NCBI GenBank assembly: GCA_025999315.1
Contig: BNXD01000005.1
Coordinates: forward strand, 1 to 52,227
Length of the DNA: 52,227 bases
Reading direction: 5' to 3'
Origin: Bacteroidia bacterium
GTDB lineage: Bacteria; Bacteroidota; Bacteroidia; Bacteroidales; Rikenellaceae
Part shown: in pieces, positions 36,254 to 45,484 of the stretch
Position numbering within the stretch: position 1 is the stretch's first letter
How the letters are laid out: every line of letters begins with the position of its first letter
The notes under the pieces: model-generated
The model's input: only the letters and a program-made list of their open reading frames with translations
The model's database searches: none
What the model was told of the DNA's origin: nothing
Made by a program: the position numbers and the translations under genes

Positions 36254-38230
36254 ATGAAAAAGATAATACTGGCGGTAGCCCTGTTGCTCGTTTCGCCATG
36301 GATCTGGGGGCGATCCATGCAATGCCTTCCCCTGAAAGAGATACAGGCGGGCGGCTGGATCAAAAAACAGATGGAGCGCGATATTACATCGGGTTACATA
36401 TCGGCCTACGACCAGATACAGGTGTCGATGCAGGGCGATGTTTTTGGGCCGCAGAAGGCCAAAAACTACTCGATAGACCGGTTCGGCAACTGGGAGACGC
36501 GCCGCGAAACATGGTGGCCCGGGGAGCACGAGGGCTATTTTGCCGACATAGTGGTCCGCAACGCTTTCCTCACCGGCCACAAGCCCTGGATCGACAAGGC
36601 GCGCGGCATACTCGACAAGGTGCTGGCCGCGCAGGCGCTCGACAGGGACGGATACATCGGGATTTACGACCGGGAGTGCCGGCTCGATAACCTGCTCAAT
36701 GAGAACGGCGAACTTTGGACGCAGAGCCGCATGTTGAACGCCCTGCTGGCGTTTTATGAGTATACGGGCGAAAGGAAATATTTCGATGCGGCAAAAAAAG
36801 CCGCGGATCACACCCTCGACCGCTATGTGAAGAGCGGTAAAACCTATTTTCAGCAGCCCAAACCCAATGGCGGAGGGCTCACCCACGGCCTGATGTTCTG
36901 CGAAACAATGGAGTGGCTGAGCCGGCTTGCCGGAGAGAGGAAATATCTCGATTTTGGCCGATGGCTCTACCGGGATTACAGTGCGGCCAAACCGGAACTG
37001 CGCAATGTCGACTGCCAGTTGGGCAATCTTCTCGACCGGGAGCGACTTTTTCAGGAGCACTCCGTACACGTGTGCGAACATATGAGGGTGGTGTTCTGGC
37101 TCAGCAATGCGACGGGTGAAAAAGCGCTCTCAGAGGCAGTCGATAACATATTTTACAAATACAAAGCCTCGCAGGGGCCTTCAGGATGTATCGTCATGGA
37201 TCCGGTCATCCACGAGAGCGTAGCGGGCAATTATGGTTCGGGGTACCTGCCCTATGAATATTGCTCGATCACCGAGAGCGTGATAAGTTTTGCCTCGGCG
37301 ATGCAGAAATTCGGCAGCGCATGGCTTGGCGACCAGATCGAGAAGCTCACATTCAATGCGGGACAGGGAGCCAGGCTTCCCGACGGCAAGGCCATCTCTT
37401 ATGCCACTGCGGACAATCGCCGGGACGCCCTCGAAAAGGATGGTTTTCGCAACCAGGTGGCGGCCTGCCACAAGGTGGCTTGCTGCAACCTCAACGCCGC
37501 CAAACTCATGCCCTATTACGTCGCCAATATGTGGATGAAGGGGCATAACGGACGATCGTTGTATGCCACTTTGCTGGGGGCGTCGACGCTGAACACCAAA
37601 ATAGGCGCTGCAAATGTGAAGATCGAGGAGCAAACCGGCTACCCGTTCGATAACAGGGTCGTTTTTGTTGTCGAGCCCTCTGTCGAAACGACATTTTCTC
37701 TGGCCGTACGCAACCCTGCATGGAGCAAAAACACCGTCGTCGAGGCTTCCGGCGCCACCCAAACCATCCGGGACGGCTTCATCGTCCTGAGCAAAAAATG
37801 GCGCAAGGGCGATCGCGTGGAGATCGTTTTCGACGAACCGGTAGAGATACGCCGTTTTATGGACAACGAGAGCTACATGACCAAAGGCGCGCTTATATAC
37901 GCCGCCAGGATCGATGAAGCGGCGACCCCTACCGCACAATTTATCGCGGCGCTGGCCAACTATGACCTCGCGCCGAAAAACATGGGGCAGGCCGCAACGC
38001 TATTCGAGAAAATGATGATGCCGGCCAATCCGGCAACGCTGCTGGCCAGAAAACCCGATCTGTATACATTTGAACACAACCCGGATTTCGATGCGGACTA
38101 TCCGTTCGACGCTCCTTACGGACGGATCAAGGCACGCCTTGTCGATGAGGGCCACAACAACACCGGCGCCGTTTTTGTGCCTATGGGGTCGGCCGCGCTT
38201 AGAAAAATAACTTTCAGAGAAGACAAGTAA
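36254..38230 (+). CDS. GH127/GH146-like enzyme (DUF1680 group)
   Basis: 658 residues from ATG 36254, chosen because it begins the signal peptide MKKIILAVALLLVSPWIWG and is preceded by AAAGAG. Alpha/alpha-barrel features are WTQSRMLNALLAFYEYTGERKYFD and YFQQPKPNGGGLTHG. Zinc/catalytic residues of GH127 beta-L-arabinofuranosidase (Glu338, Cys340, Cys417, Cys418 in the Bifidobacterium enzyme) have counterparts here at Glu335, Cys337, Cys410 and Cys411, in YEYC and VACCNLNA. A candidate acid/base is Glu321 in HESVAGN. So a cysteine-nucleophile glycosidase is likely, but the sugar is uncertain: beta-L-arabinofuranose would be odd next to alpha-galactosidase-type enzymes. It lies 8 bp after gh36 and 11 bp before a sulfatase. 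Confidence 0.8.
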   Translation: MKKIILAVALLLVSPWIWGRSMQCLPLKEIQAGGWIKKQMERDITSGYISAYDQIQVSMQGDVFGPQKAKNYSIDRFGNWETRRETWWPGEHEGYFADIVVRNAFLTGHKPWIDKARGILDKVLAAQALDRDGYIGIYDRECRLDNLLNENGELWTQSRMLNALLAFYEYTGERKYFDAAKKAADHTLDRYVKSGKTYFQQPKPNGGGLTHGLMFCETMEWLSRLAGERKYLDFGRWLYRDYSAAKPELRNVDCQLGNLLDRERLFQEHSVHVCEHMRVVFWLSNATGEKALSEAVDNIFYKYKASQGPSGCIVMDPVIHESVAGNYGSGYLPYEYCSITESVISFASAMQKFGSAWLGDQIEKLTFNAGQGARLPDGKAISYATADNRRDALEKDGFRNQVAACHKVACCNLNAAKLMPYYVANMWMKGHNGRSLYATLLGASTLNTKIGAANVKIEEQTGYPFDNRVVFVVEPSVETTFSLAVRNPAWSKNTVVEASGATQTIRDGFIVLSKKWRKGDRVEIVFDEPVEIRRFMDNESYMTKGALIYAARIDEAATPTAQFIAALANYDLAPKNMGQAATLFEKMMMPANPATLLARKPDLYTFEHNPDFDADYPFDAPYGRIKARLVDEGHNNTGAVFVPMGSAALRKITFREDK

Positions 38231-38240
38231 TTCATCGATC

Positions 38241-39839
38241 ATGGATCATGTAAAAATCATACCGCTCATACCCGTTATGGGGTTGACCCTTGTCGCTCAG
38301 GCAGCGGAGAGGAAGCAGTCCCGGCCGATGAACGTCCTTTTCATCGCCATCGATGATCTGAAACCCACCCTGGGGTGTTACGGCGACAGCCGGGCGATAA
38401 CTCCGAATATCGATCGCCTCGCCCGGCGCGGGGTCGTCTTTGCAAACAACCACTGCCAGTTTGCGTGGAGCGCGCCTTCACGCGCCTCGCTACTTTTTGG
38501 CCAGCGTCCAGACCAGACGCAGATATGGAACCTTACGACCCCCTTCCGCGACAAGAACCCAAACACGGTCAGCCTGCCGCAAAACTTCAGGGATCAGGGA
38601 TATTTTGTTGCCGGATCGGGCAAAATATTTCACCTCGAAAGTGTAGACTCGGGGCACGACTCTCTCTCGTGGACCAAATACGTAGCCTACGACAACTACT
38701 CCAAATACCGTCCCTCGTCGATCGCCGAAGAGGTGGTCAAGGGGGTGGGCGGCTTTTTCAACAGCGAGAACACGGACCACCTGCGCAAGCTTCGCAAGGA
38801 GGCTCTGGCCCGGGGCATGACAAATGCCGAGGCGAATAAATATGCACAATCCATATTTCGCCCGCCATACGAAAGCGCCGATACTCCTGACGAGGTCTAC
38901 ACCGACGGGACTACTCCGCTGGTGACCATCTCGCTCATCGACCAGGCTGCGGAAATGGACAGGCCGTTCTTCATCGCGGCCGGTTTTCATCGTCCCCACC
39001 TGCCGTTCATTTGCCCCGGCAGATATTGGGACATGTACCGGGAGAGCTCTTTTGTCCCGGCGCCGTTTCAGCAGAAGGCGACAGGATCGCCCGATGTGGC
39101 ATACCACGACTCTCGAGAGTTGAGGACCTACAAAACGGATGGCATGTATCCCTACGATCCCACTGTCAAGCCAGATGGCCTTGTATATCTGCCCGACAGC
39201 GTTCAACGCCGGCTTTTGCACGGCTATTATGCCTGCGTATCTTTCGCCGATGCGCAAGTGGGCAGGATCTTGGACCACCTCGAGAAAAAGGGGCTGATCG
39301 ACAACACGATAATCGTACTTTGGGGCGACCACGGCTGGCATCTGGGCGACCACTCCATGTGGTGCAAACAGTCCGATTTTGAGCAGGCCACGCGCGCTCC
39401 CCTGATCATAGTGGACCCTCGCGCCGGAAAAGCGATAAAAACGAACATGATCAGCGAGATGGTCGACATCTACCCGACACTGTGCGACCTGACCGGCATC
39501 AAAGAACCCCATACGATGGCTGGCGTATCGCTGCGAAGCCTCATTTACGGGGCCGACAAGCCGGTCAAAGAGTATGCCTGCTCGCAGATGACCCGCGACA
39601 AGGGGGTTATGGGCTACACCATCCGCACGGACAAATACCGGTATACGATCTGGATCGGCGGCAACCCGCAAACCAAAAAACAGTTCTCTGCGAAGGATGT
39701 GATCGGCGAGGAGTTTTACGACTATCTGAACGATCCGATGGAGACTCGCAACATGATCGACGATCAGCGGCTCAAAGCCGAGGTGGGGCAGTTGCGCAGC
39801 TGTTTCGATCAGTATTACAAAAACAAAAGGATCATATGA
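38241..39839 (+). CDS. Sulfatase (iduronate-2-sulfatase-like S1, Ser-type)
   Basis: 532-residue sulfatase. A short signal peptide (about 1-22) is followed by NVLFIAIDDLKPTLGCYGD, the iduronate-2-sulfatase-like start with DDLKP. The formylglycine motif S-A-P-S-R has Ser77, then ASLLFGQRPDQT. GSGKIFH and AAGFHRPHLPF also match that subgroup, with metal ligands in LWGDHGWHLGDH. It should remove 2-O-type sulfates or similar esters in the periplasm, with substrate not fixed by the motif. Its stop overlaps the start of the next sulfatase by 4 bases, implying coupling. Confidence 0.92.
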   Translation: MDHVKIIPLIPVMGLTLVAQAAERKQSRPMNVLFIAIDDLKPTLGCYGDSRAITPNIDRLARRGVVFANNHCQFAWSAPSRASLLFGQRPDQTQIWNLTTPFRDKNPNTVSLPQNFRDQGYFVAGSGKIFHLESVDSGHDSLSWTKYVAYDNYSKYRPSSIAEEVVKGVGGFFNSENTDHLRKLRKEALARGMTNAEANKYAQSIFRPPYESADTPDEVYTDGTTPLVTISLIDQAAEMDRPFFIAAGFHRPHLPFICPGRYWDMYRESSFVPAPFQQKATGSPDVAYHDSRELRTYKTDGMYPYDPTVKPDGLVYLPDSVQRRLLHGYYACVSFADAQVGRILDHLEKKGLIDNTIIVLWGDHGWHLGDHSMWCKQSDFEQATRAPLIIVDPRAGKAIKTNMISEMVDIYPTLCDLTGIKEPHTMAGVSLRSLIYGADKPVKEYACSQMTRDKGVMGYTIRTDKYRYTIWIGGNPQTKKQFSAKDVIGEEFYDYLNDPMETRNMIDDQRLKAEVGQLRSCFDQYYKNKRII

Positions 39840-41215
39840 AGCACAAAAGCATCTGTTTGCCGCTGGCCCTGGCCACGGTGGCTGCGACTGCGACGCCAAA
39901 GGCCGAAAGGCCTAATATAATATTGATCATCACCGACCAGCAAAACCTCGACAAAGTCAGTCTGTGGGGCGACAAGGCCGTCAGGACGCCCAATATCGAC
40001 CATCTGGCAGAGTCGGGTTATATATTCCATAACGCTTATTGCGCCTTTCCGCTCTCGATGCCTTCCCGGTTCTCCATGTTTTCGGGCCATCAGCCATCGA
40101 CATTCGGCGTGCGCGGGAACAATGCCGGACAGGCCGACATTTCGCAGATCAAAGCCGGGTTGATGGGCACGCTGTTTGCCGGTGAGGGCTATGATACCTA
40201 TTATGGCGGCAAGATACACCTGCCACAGGACAACGACAACAAAAGCGTCGCATACTATGGCTTCAAAGAGCTATATTCCAGACAGATTCGCGACAGGCTC
40301 GGCGTTGAGGCGGCGGCAAAACTCCGTCAGATATACGGCACCGGGAGGCCCTTTCTGCTTGTGGCCTCGTTTCTCAATCCGCACGACATCTGCAGCTTTG
40401 ACGATGCGATAGGCAAGGTGAACGACGGCAAGGATCCGCATCGTTTCCCGTTGACCAACAAACATTATCAGCAGGCGTTGAGTTTGCCCGTCGATGCTCT
40501 GCCACCGCTTTTGTCCGACCATGCCCAGATGAGCGGCGCACCGGCAAAGATACCGGGTTATGCCCCGCCGTTTACCGTCGGCGAGTGGCGCATCCGGCGT
40601 TGGGTCTATGACCGCCTTGTCGAGGATGCCGATTCCGATATGGTTCCCCTGGTAAGGGCCATCGACGAGTTGGGCGTATTGAAAAATACCATCGTCATAT
40701 TCACATCCGATCACGGCGATCTGGACAGCAGCCATAAAATGGAGCTTAAGAGTTCGCCTTTGGATCGTTGCAACAGAATACCGTTCATATTCACGGGTCA
40801 GGGGATAAAAAAAGGCGAAGACAGGGCAAACTATGTCAACAATGGCCTGGACCTTATACCTACGCTTTGCGAGTTGGCCTCCATACCCGTTGCGAAAAAC
40901 ATGCCCGGCAGATCGCTCAAGCCGTTGCTCGACGGAAGCCGTTCTGCGCTCGAGCGCGACCACATCTTCTCGGAAGGTTCTGTTTGGTACTCGGTGATAT
41001 TTCAAAACCGCTACAAATACACAATGCTGGAGGCATCGCCGGCGACCCCGATGCTGTTCGACCTCCAAAAGGACCCTCAGGAGATGGAGAACCTGGCGCA
41101 GACCCCCGAGTTAAAAGAGATTTGTGCTCGATGCGAGAAACTCATATTGGATGATCTTGCTGCCAGAGGGCTGAAAATAGTCAAACCGGGAGCAAAGAAC
41201 GATCTCGAACTCTGA
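39836..41215 (+). CDS. Sulfatase (S1 family, Ser-type)
   Basis: 459 residues from ATG 39836 (ATGA overlap with the previous stop). Signal peptide (about 1-20), then NIILIITDQQNLDKVSLWG. The DQQ form replaces the usual DDxG and is common in choline-sulfatase-like and heparan-type sulfatases. Formylglycine motif S-M-P-S-R with Ser74, then FSMFSGHQPS; later FTSDHGDLDSSHKM supplies metal ligands. Last gene of the long operon, followed by a 9-bp hairpin (41256-41277). Substrate unknown. Confidence 0.92.
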   Translation: MKHKSICLPLALATVAATATPKAERPNIILIITDQQNLDKVSLWGDKAVRTPNIDHLAESGYIFHNAYCAFPLSMPSRFSMFSGHQPSTFGVRGNNAGQADISQIKAGLMGTLFAGEGYDTYYGGKIHLPQDNDNKSVAYYGFKELYSRQIRDRLGVEAAAKLRQIYGTGRPFLLVASFLNPHDICSFDDAIGKVNDGKDPHRFPLTNKHYQQALSLPVDALPPLLSDHAQMSGAPAKIPGYAPPFTVGEWRIRRWVYDRLVEDADSDMVPLVRAIDELGVLKNTIVIFTSDHGDLDSSHKMELKSSPLDRCNRIPFIFTGQGIKKGEDRANYVNNGLDLIPTLCELASIPVAKNMPGRSLKPLLDGSRSALERDHIFSEGSVWYSVIFQNRYKYTMLEASPATPMLFDLQKDPQEMENLAQTPELKEICARCEKLILDDLAARGLKIVKPGAKNDLEL

Positions 41216-41255
41216 CATGGAGAGGCTGGCCCGGTGATCGAGACCAAAGGGCATG

Positions 41256-41277
41256 GCGGCCCCGTCGGCGGGGCCGC
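41256..41277. terminator. Hairpin between convergent sulfatases
   Basis: 9-bp stem GCGGCCCCG/CGGGGCCGC with loop TCGG, 40 bp past the stop of the plus-strand operon and 15 bp past the stop of the minus-strand sulfatase. No T-run, so termination is plausible but weakly supported. Confidence 0.45.
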
Positions 41278-41291
41278 AACCAGGCTCGGGA

Positions 41292-42722
41292 TCAATCGTT
41301 CCCGCCCCCTTTTTTGTATGGCTTCACCGGTTCGGCATTCTCAACGGGTATGAGCGAGCGCATTTTGTCCGCAACCGTTTTGTATTTCGGATCGCTTATC
41401 AGGTTGTTCCATTCCATGGGATCGACGTTGTGATCGTAGAGCTCCTCCGCTCCGTTGGCATAGACATTGTAGCGATAACGCTCATCGCGCAGAGAATGAT
41501 TCTTGTAGCCCATTGTCGTAAGCGAGGGATGGTCCCACTTCATCTGTGGCGAGCGCAACAGGGACGCCATGCTGCGACCTTCGACATGGCTGGCCGCGGG
41601 CAGACCGCACAACTCCACGAGCGTAGGATAGATGTCGATCAGGTTGACCGGACGGGCGCACACTATGGGTTTGGTGACCCCCGGCACTTTTATGATCATC
41701 GGAACACGGGCCGCCTCTTCCCACAGTGTCGCTTTGCGGTAGCGGAGCTTTTCGCCCATATGGAAGCCGTTGTCGCCGATAAATATCACTATCGTGTTGT
41801 CCCTGTACTTGCTGCGATTCAGAGCATCCATCACAACCCCCATACACTGATCGACATAGCTTACGCACGCCATATAGGCGCGGGTCGCATCCTTGAAAAC
41901 CCCATACTCCTTGAAAAGGAGAAAATCGCCCGAAGGTTTGAACATCTTTTTCCCATCCCTGTCAACTATATCGTCCAGGTCGTCATCCCGCCACCGGGGG
42001 ACGACAACCTTTTCGAGCGGATAGAGATCGAAAAACTCCTGGGGGACATGCAGGGGAAGGTGGGGACGTGTGAATCCGAGCGCCATGAAAAACGGCTTGT
42101 CGAAGCCGCCTGCCAATTTTTCGGCAGCCCACACGGCTGCAGTGTAGTCGGGGGTGTTTTCTTTCGACGGCTTGCAGGCTCCCCAGTCGAATGTCGATCC
42201 TCCAGACCTTTTGGGGAGGCCGTTGAGCATCTGGGATGTGCCGGTGGAAAAACTGCCGCTACCCTCCGTCCACTCGTCGAAAGCCCACTGCCCCTGTTCG
42301 TTCATGCTTTCCGAAATGTGCTTGTGGAATATCTTGCCTCGCGAGAGCGAGTAGTAGCCGTTGGCCGAGAAATATTGCGGCATGGTCTGCACCGAAACCG
42401 CCCTGGGGCTGTCCGTCATGTTCTGCTCATTTCCGTATATGCCGGTGGTGCCGGGCCTGAGGCCTGTCAGCATGGCCGTCCGCGAAGGGTTGCTCACCGA
42501 TGCGGCGCACTGGGCATTGCTCATGACCATCGCTCCCGAAGCGGCAAAACCATCGATGTTGGGTGTTTTGATCTGCGGGTTGCCGCCAAGACAACCCACC
42601 CAGTCGTTCAAATCGTCCGAAACTATCAGCAGGACATTCATCTGTTGTTTTTTGGCTGCCGTCGCTGTCGAGGCATAAACTGCGACCGAAGCTGTCAGAA
42701 GCGGGAAGATAAGGTTTTTCAT
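41292..42722 (-). CDS. Sulfatase (iduronate-2-sulfatase-like S1, Ser-type)
   Basis: 476 residues from ATG 42722 (MKNLIFPLLTASVAVYASTA signal peptide); a longer frame to 42764 lacks a better leader. NVLLIVSDDLNDWVGCLGG and S-N-P-S-R with Ser77, then TAMLTGLRPGTTGIYGN, place it in the iduronate-2-sulfatase-like group with the enzyme at 38241. FIGDNGFHMGEK supplies metal ligands. It is the only enzyme of the locus on the minus strand, divergent from the last sulfatase, so it has its own promoter in 42723-42938, possibly under the same regulator. Confidence 0.92.
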   Translation of the reverse strand: MKNLIFPLLTASVAVYASTATAAKKQQMNVLLIVSDDLNDWVGCLGGNPQIKTPNIDGFAASGAMVMSNAQCAASVSNPSRTAMLTGLRPGTTGIYGNEQNMTDSPRAVSVQTMPQYFSANGYYSLSRGKIFHKHISESMNEQGQWAFDEWTEGSGSFSTGTSQMLNGLPKRSGGSTFDWGACKPSKENTPDYTAAVWAAEKLAGGFDKPFFMALGFTRPHLPLHVPQEFFDLYPLEKVVVPRWRDDDLDDIVDRDGKKMFKPSGDFLLFKEYGVFKDATRAYMACVSYVDQCMGVVMDALNRSKYRDNTIVIFIGDNGFHMGEKLRYRKATLWEEAARVPMIIKVPGVTKPIVCARPVNLIDIYPTLVELCGLPAASHVEGRSMASLLRSPQMKWDHPSLTTMGYKNHSLRDERYRYNVYANGAEELYDHNVDPMEWNNLISDPKYKTVADKMRSLIPVENAEPVKPYKKGGGND

Positions 42723-42898
42723 AACTTTAAGCGAATTACTATATGGATATAAGATGAAAGACACCCGTCATCATCTTATATCTATGATAAACTCTATTGT
42801 ACGCTCAAAAGTATGAATTTAATTCAGGATCGCTACAGGCGTGAAATATTTGCCGACCTATTGAACGCATCGAGTACTTTTTCGCCGCAATATATGCC

Positions 42899-42906
42899 TA
42901 CCTTTG
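42899..42906 (+). promoter_or_regulatory. -7-like element before the last sulfatase
   Basis: TACCTTTG matches TAnnTTTG, 32 bp upstream of the ATG at 42939. The expected -33 position has only a T-rich tract (CTTTTTCG), so the promoter is tentative. Confidence 0.4.
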
Positions 42907-42938
42907 TTGTATGCAATAAAAATTTACTCTTGTAAAGT

Positions 42939-44534
42939 ATGAAAAATATCGCTTTTACAGCTATTCTTGGCGCTCTGGCTGCCCAGGCGTCGGGGGTCGA
43001 AAACCGCCCCAACATAGTCGTTATACTTGTCGACGATATGGGATACAGCGACATAGGATGTTTCGGCAGTGAGATACGCACTCCCAACATCGACCGTCTG
43101 GCAAGAGAGGGGATGTCGATGACGCAATTCTACAACACCGGACGAAGCTGTCCCTCGCGTGCAGCCCTTCTGACGGGCATGTACCACCATAAAGCCGGCA
43201 TGGGAGCCATGATAAGGCCGGTGGGCGATATTCCCGCATATCAGGGCTACCTGAATGCAAACTGCATGACCATTGCCGAAGCCCTCGGGGCCAACGGGTA
43301 TGCCACATACATGAGCGGCAAGTGGCACCTTGGCGACAAACCGGGACAATGGCCCGCGGACAGAGGTTTCCAGAATTCGTATGTCTTTCTTGGAGGGGCC
43401 TGCAACTATTACCATCCCAACAAGCCCGGCAGCAAGAGCAGCAACATGGCGCGCAACCACGACTACATATCCGTGCCGGGAGAGGGGTTTTATATGACCG
43501 ATGTCCTGTCGGACGAGGCGGCGAAATTTATAGGCGAGAACCCCCGGGACAAACCGTTCTTTCTCTATCTGGCCTACACGGCCCCACATTGGCCCCTGCA
43601 GGCCCCTGCCGAAAATATCGCACGCTACAAAGGCGTTTATGACAGGGGGTGGGACTGGATGCGCCGGCAGAGGTATGAGCGAATGGTCAAAAGCGGAATA
43701 GTCGGCAAGAACGAAAAACTCTCGCCCCGCAACGAAGAGGTGCCCTCGTGGGAGGGCCTTGGCGACGCGGACAAAGCCAGGTGGGCCCGACTGATGGAGC
43801 TCTACGCCGGGGTGATCGACCGCATGGACCATGGCGTGGGTGTTGTGATCGACGCCCTCCAAAAGAGCGGGCAACTGGACAATACCGTCGTCATGTTCCT
43901 GTCCGACAATGGCGGATGTCGCGAGGAGACAAAAGATTTTGCCGACCAGAAAGATTATCCCGGAGTGTGGGGCAGCGGCGAGTCGTTCCAGTGCTACGAA
44001 TTGTGGGCCAATCTGAGCAACACCCCCTTCAGATATTTCAAACGCTGGATGCACGAGGGGGGAATATCGACGCCATTGATAGTTCGGTATCCGAAAATGG
44101 TTAAAAAGGGCTCGAAAAACAATGTGCCAGCCCATCTGATCGACATTATGCCCACCTGCCTCGCCCTCTCTTCCACCTCTTATCCTGCCGAAAAAAACCT
44201 CAAACCGCTCGACGGCATCAGCCTGACGCCGCTGCTTGGGGGCAGCGACAGTCCGCTGCACGATGCGCTGCTGTTCGAGCATTTGGGGTTCAGGGCGCTA
44301 AGGGCGGGTGACTGGAAAATAGTCTCTTCGTTTCCCGACAACAAATGGCAACTCTACAACATGGCCCTGGACCGCAGCGAACTCAACGATCTGAGCGACC
44401 AAATGCCCGAAAAAGTGGAGGAACTCGCATCGCTGTATCGCAGCAAAGCCGCCGAATCGGAAGTAACGGACTGGCGCGAGGTCATGCAACGCAATCGCCA
44501 AATGTCAGAAACCAAAACAAAGACCAAGAAATAG
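42939..44534 (+). CDS. Sulfatase (arylsulfatase S1, Ser-type)
   Basis: 531 residues with a short signal peptide (about 1-18). NIVVILVDDMGYSDIGCFG carries the metal-binding Asp pair. The motif is S-C-P-S-R with Ser70 at the formylglycine position and Cys71 beside it, then AALLTGMYHHKAGMG. Many relatives have C-C-P-T-R here, so this is a Ser variant of an arylsulfatase usually seen with Cys. GKWHLG, FLAYTAPHWPLQAP and FLSDNGGCREE are intact. It is the fifth sulfatase of the locus, transcribed separately from the main operon and followed by a large hairpin (44572-44630). Confidence 0.94.
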   Translation: MKNIAFTAILGALAAQASGVENRPNIVVILVDDMGYSDIGCFGSEIRTPNIDRLAREGMSMTQFYNTGRSCPSRAALLTGMYHHKAGMGAMIRPVGDIPAYQGYLNANCMTIAEALGANGYATYMSGKWHLGDKPGQWPADRGFQNSYVFLGGACNYYHPNKPGSKSSNMARNHDYISVPGEGFYMTDVLSDEAAKFIGENPRDKPFFLYLAYTAPHWPLQAPAENIARYKGVYDRGWDWMRRQRYERMVKSGIVGKNEKLSPRNEEVPSWEGLGDADKARWARLMELYAGVIDRMDHGVGVVIDALQKSGQLDNTVVMFLSDNGGCREETKDFADQKDYPGVWGSGESFQCYELWANLSNTPFRYFKRWMHEGGISTPLIVRYPKMVKKGSKNNVPAHLIDIMPTCLALSSTSYPAEKNLKPLDGISLTPLLGGSDSPLHDALLFEHLGFRALRAGDWKIVSSFPDNKWQLYNMALDRSELNDLSDQMPEKVEELASLYRSKAAESEVTDWREVMQRNRQMSETKTKTKK

Positions 44535-44571
44535 CTGGACGGGAAATTAATGTGAGTTTTGCATATTTGGC

Positions 44572-44630
44572 CGCAGAGGCAGTGGCGGTAAATATTTGTT
44601 TTACAAATATTTACCGCCACTGCCCCTGCG
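44572..44630. other. Long hairpin after the last sulfatase
   Basis: 29-bp stem with one mismatch (44577/44625) and a three-base loop TTT centred at 44601; the inner 23 bp are perfect. No T-run on either side. It could terminate the sulfatase transcript, stabilise its 3' end, or be a repeat insertion. The following 44640-44986 shows only a 13-bp tandem duplication (CGACTACTATCCC at about 44708-44733) and no gene. Confidence 0.7.
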
Positions 44631-44986
44631 ACTAAGCCGCTGCTCGATCACCGGAAGCCAAGCGGGAACAAATATTATAAAATCGACACCCCCGCCCCTC
44701 GACAGGCCGACTACTATCCCCGACTACTATCCCCGACACTCCCAGATACTCGATCGACCAACCACTCTCGCCCTCAACTCCCACCGGTCGGACAACCACC
44801 CCGGAATCCTGCCGGGAAACTCATCTATGCGTTTTTCATGATTTTGATAACTGCTTGAAAATCCCCCTCCTATCAAGATTCAAGCCAACGTCGATTTTCC
44901 CGATGCAATAAATGTAAAATATTGATTATTAGTGGTTTCACATTAATGAAGTACAGATGGGATACAAAACCGCACTGAAATTGGAT

Positions 44987-45445
44987 TTATACCTGCTGCG
45001 AGTTAATCGTTTCTCGCATAGAATCTACAACCTTATCAAATAATTCTTCAAGGCACTCTATTGATAGATTATTAATTGTAGAATCGGTTTTTACATAATA
45101 ATATAGCCGGTCATGGAAATTAGACAATGATTCCTCAACGCAACCATCTCCGATAAGTTCTATTCGAGATACTGCGGCTTCCCACTTAGTGGAAATCTCG
45201 TGGTCCTCAATGACCATCTTAAAGGCAGTACCTTTAGACTCTCCTATTAATCCAAGTAAATTTCTACTATCTCTGATAACCTCACTATAACAGGTGATTT
45301 TCAACTCATACAAATATTGTTCACGAGCTTTTAACGCAGATACCTTACTTTGCTTGATAGCCCCATAATATCCGAACCAGCCACCAATTGTAGCTCCTAT
45401 TAATGCTATTAATGCGCCTATGATAGTATTGTATATTTCAGTCAT
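44987..45445 (-). CDS. Hypothetical membrane-anchored protein
   Basis: Not recognised. 152 residues: one N-terminal transmembrane helix (about 5-29, IIGALIALIGATIGGWFGYYGAI, glycine-rich), then a soluble alpha-helical domain with many charged residues. The topology is that of small accessory membrane proteins often found in mobile regions. AT-rich compared with the PUL on its left. It is 39 bp downstream of the Fic gene on the same strand, so possibly co-transcribed. No catalytic motif is visible. Confidence 0.65.
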   Translation of the reverse strand: MTEIYNTIIGALIALIGATIGGWFGYYGAIKQSKVSALKAREQYLYELKITCYSEVIRDSRNLLGLIGESKGTAFKMVIEDHEISTKWEAAVSRIELIGDGCVEESLSNFHDRLYYYVKTDSTINNLSIECLEELFDKVVDSMRETINSQQV

Positions 45446-45484
45446 AAAAACTTAATTGTAATAGTGTTCAATATTTAGTAAATC

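Noticed and set aside
44708..44733. 13-bp tandem duplication
   Set aside because: Two copies only, in a gap without genes; likely neutral slippage.
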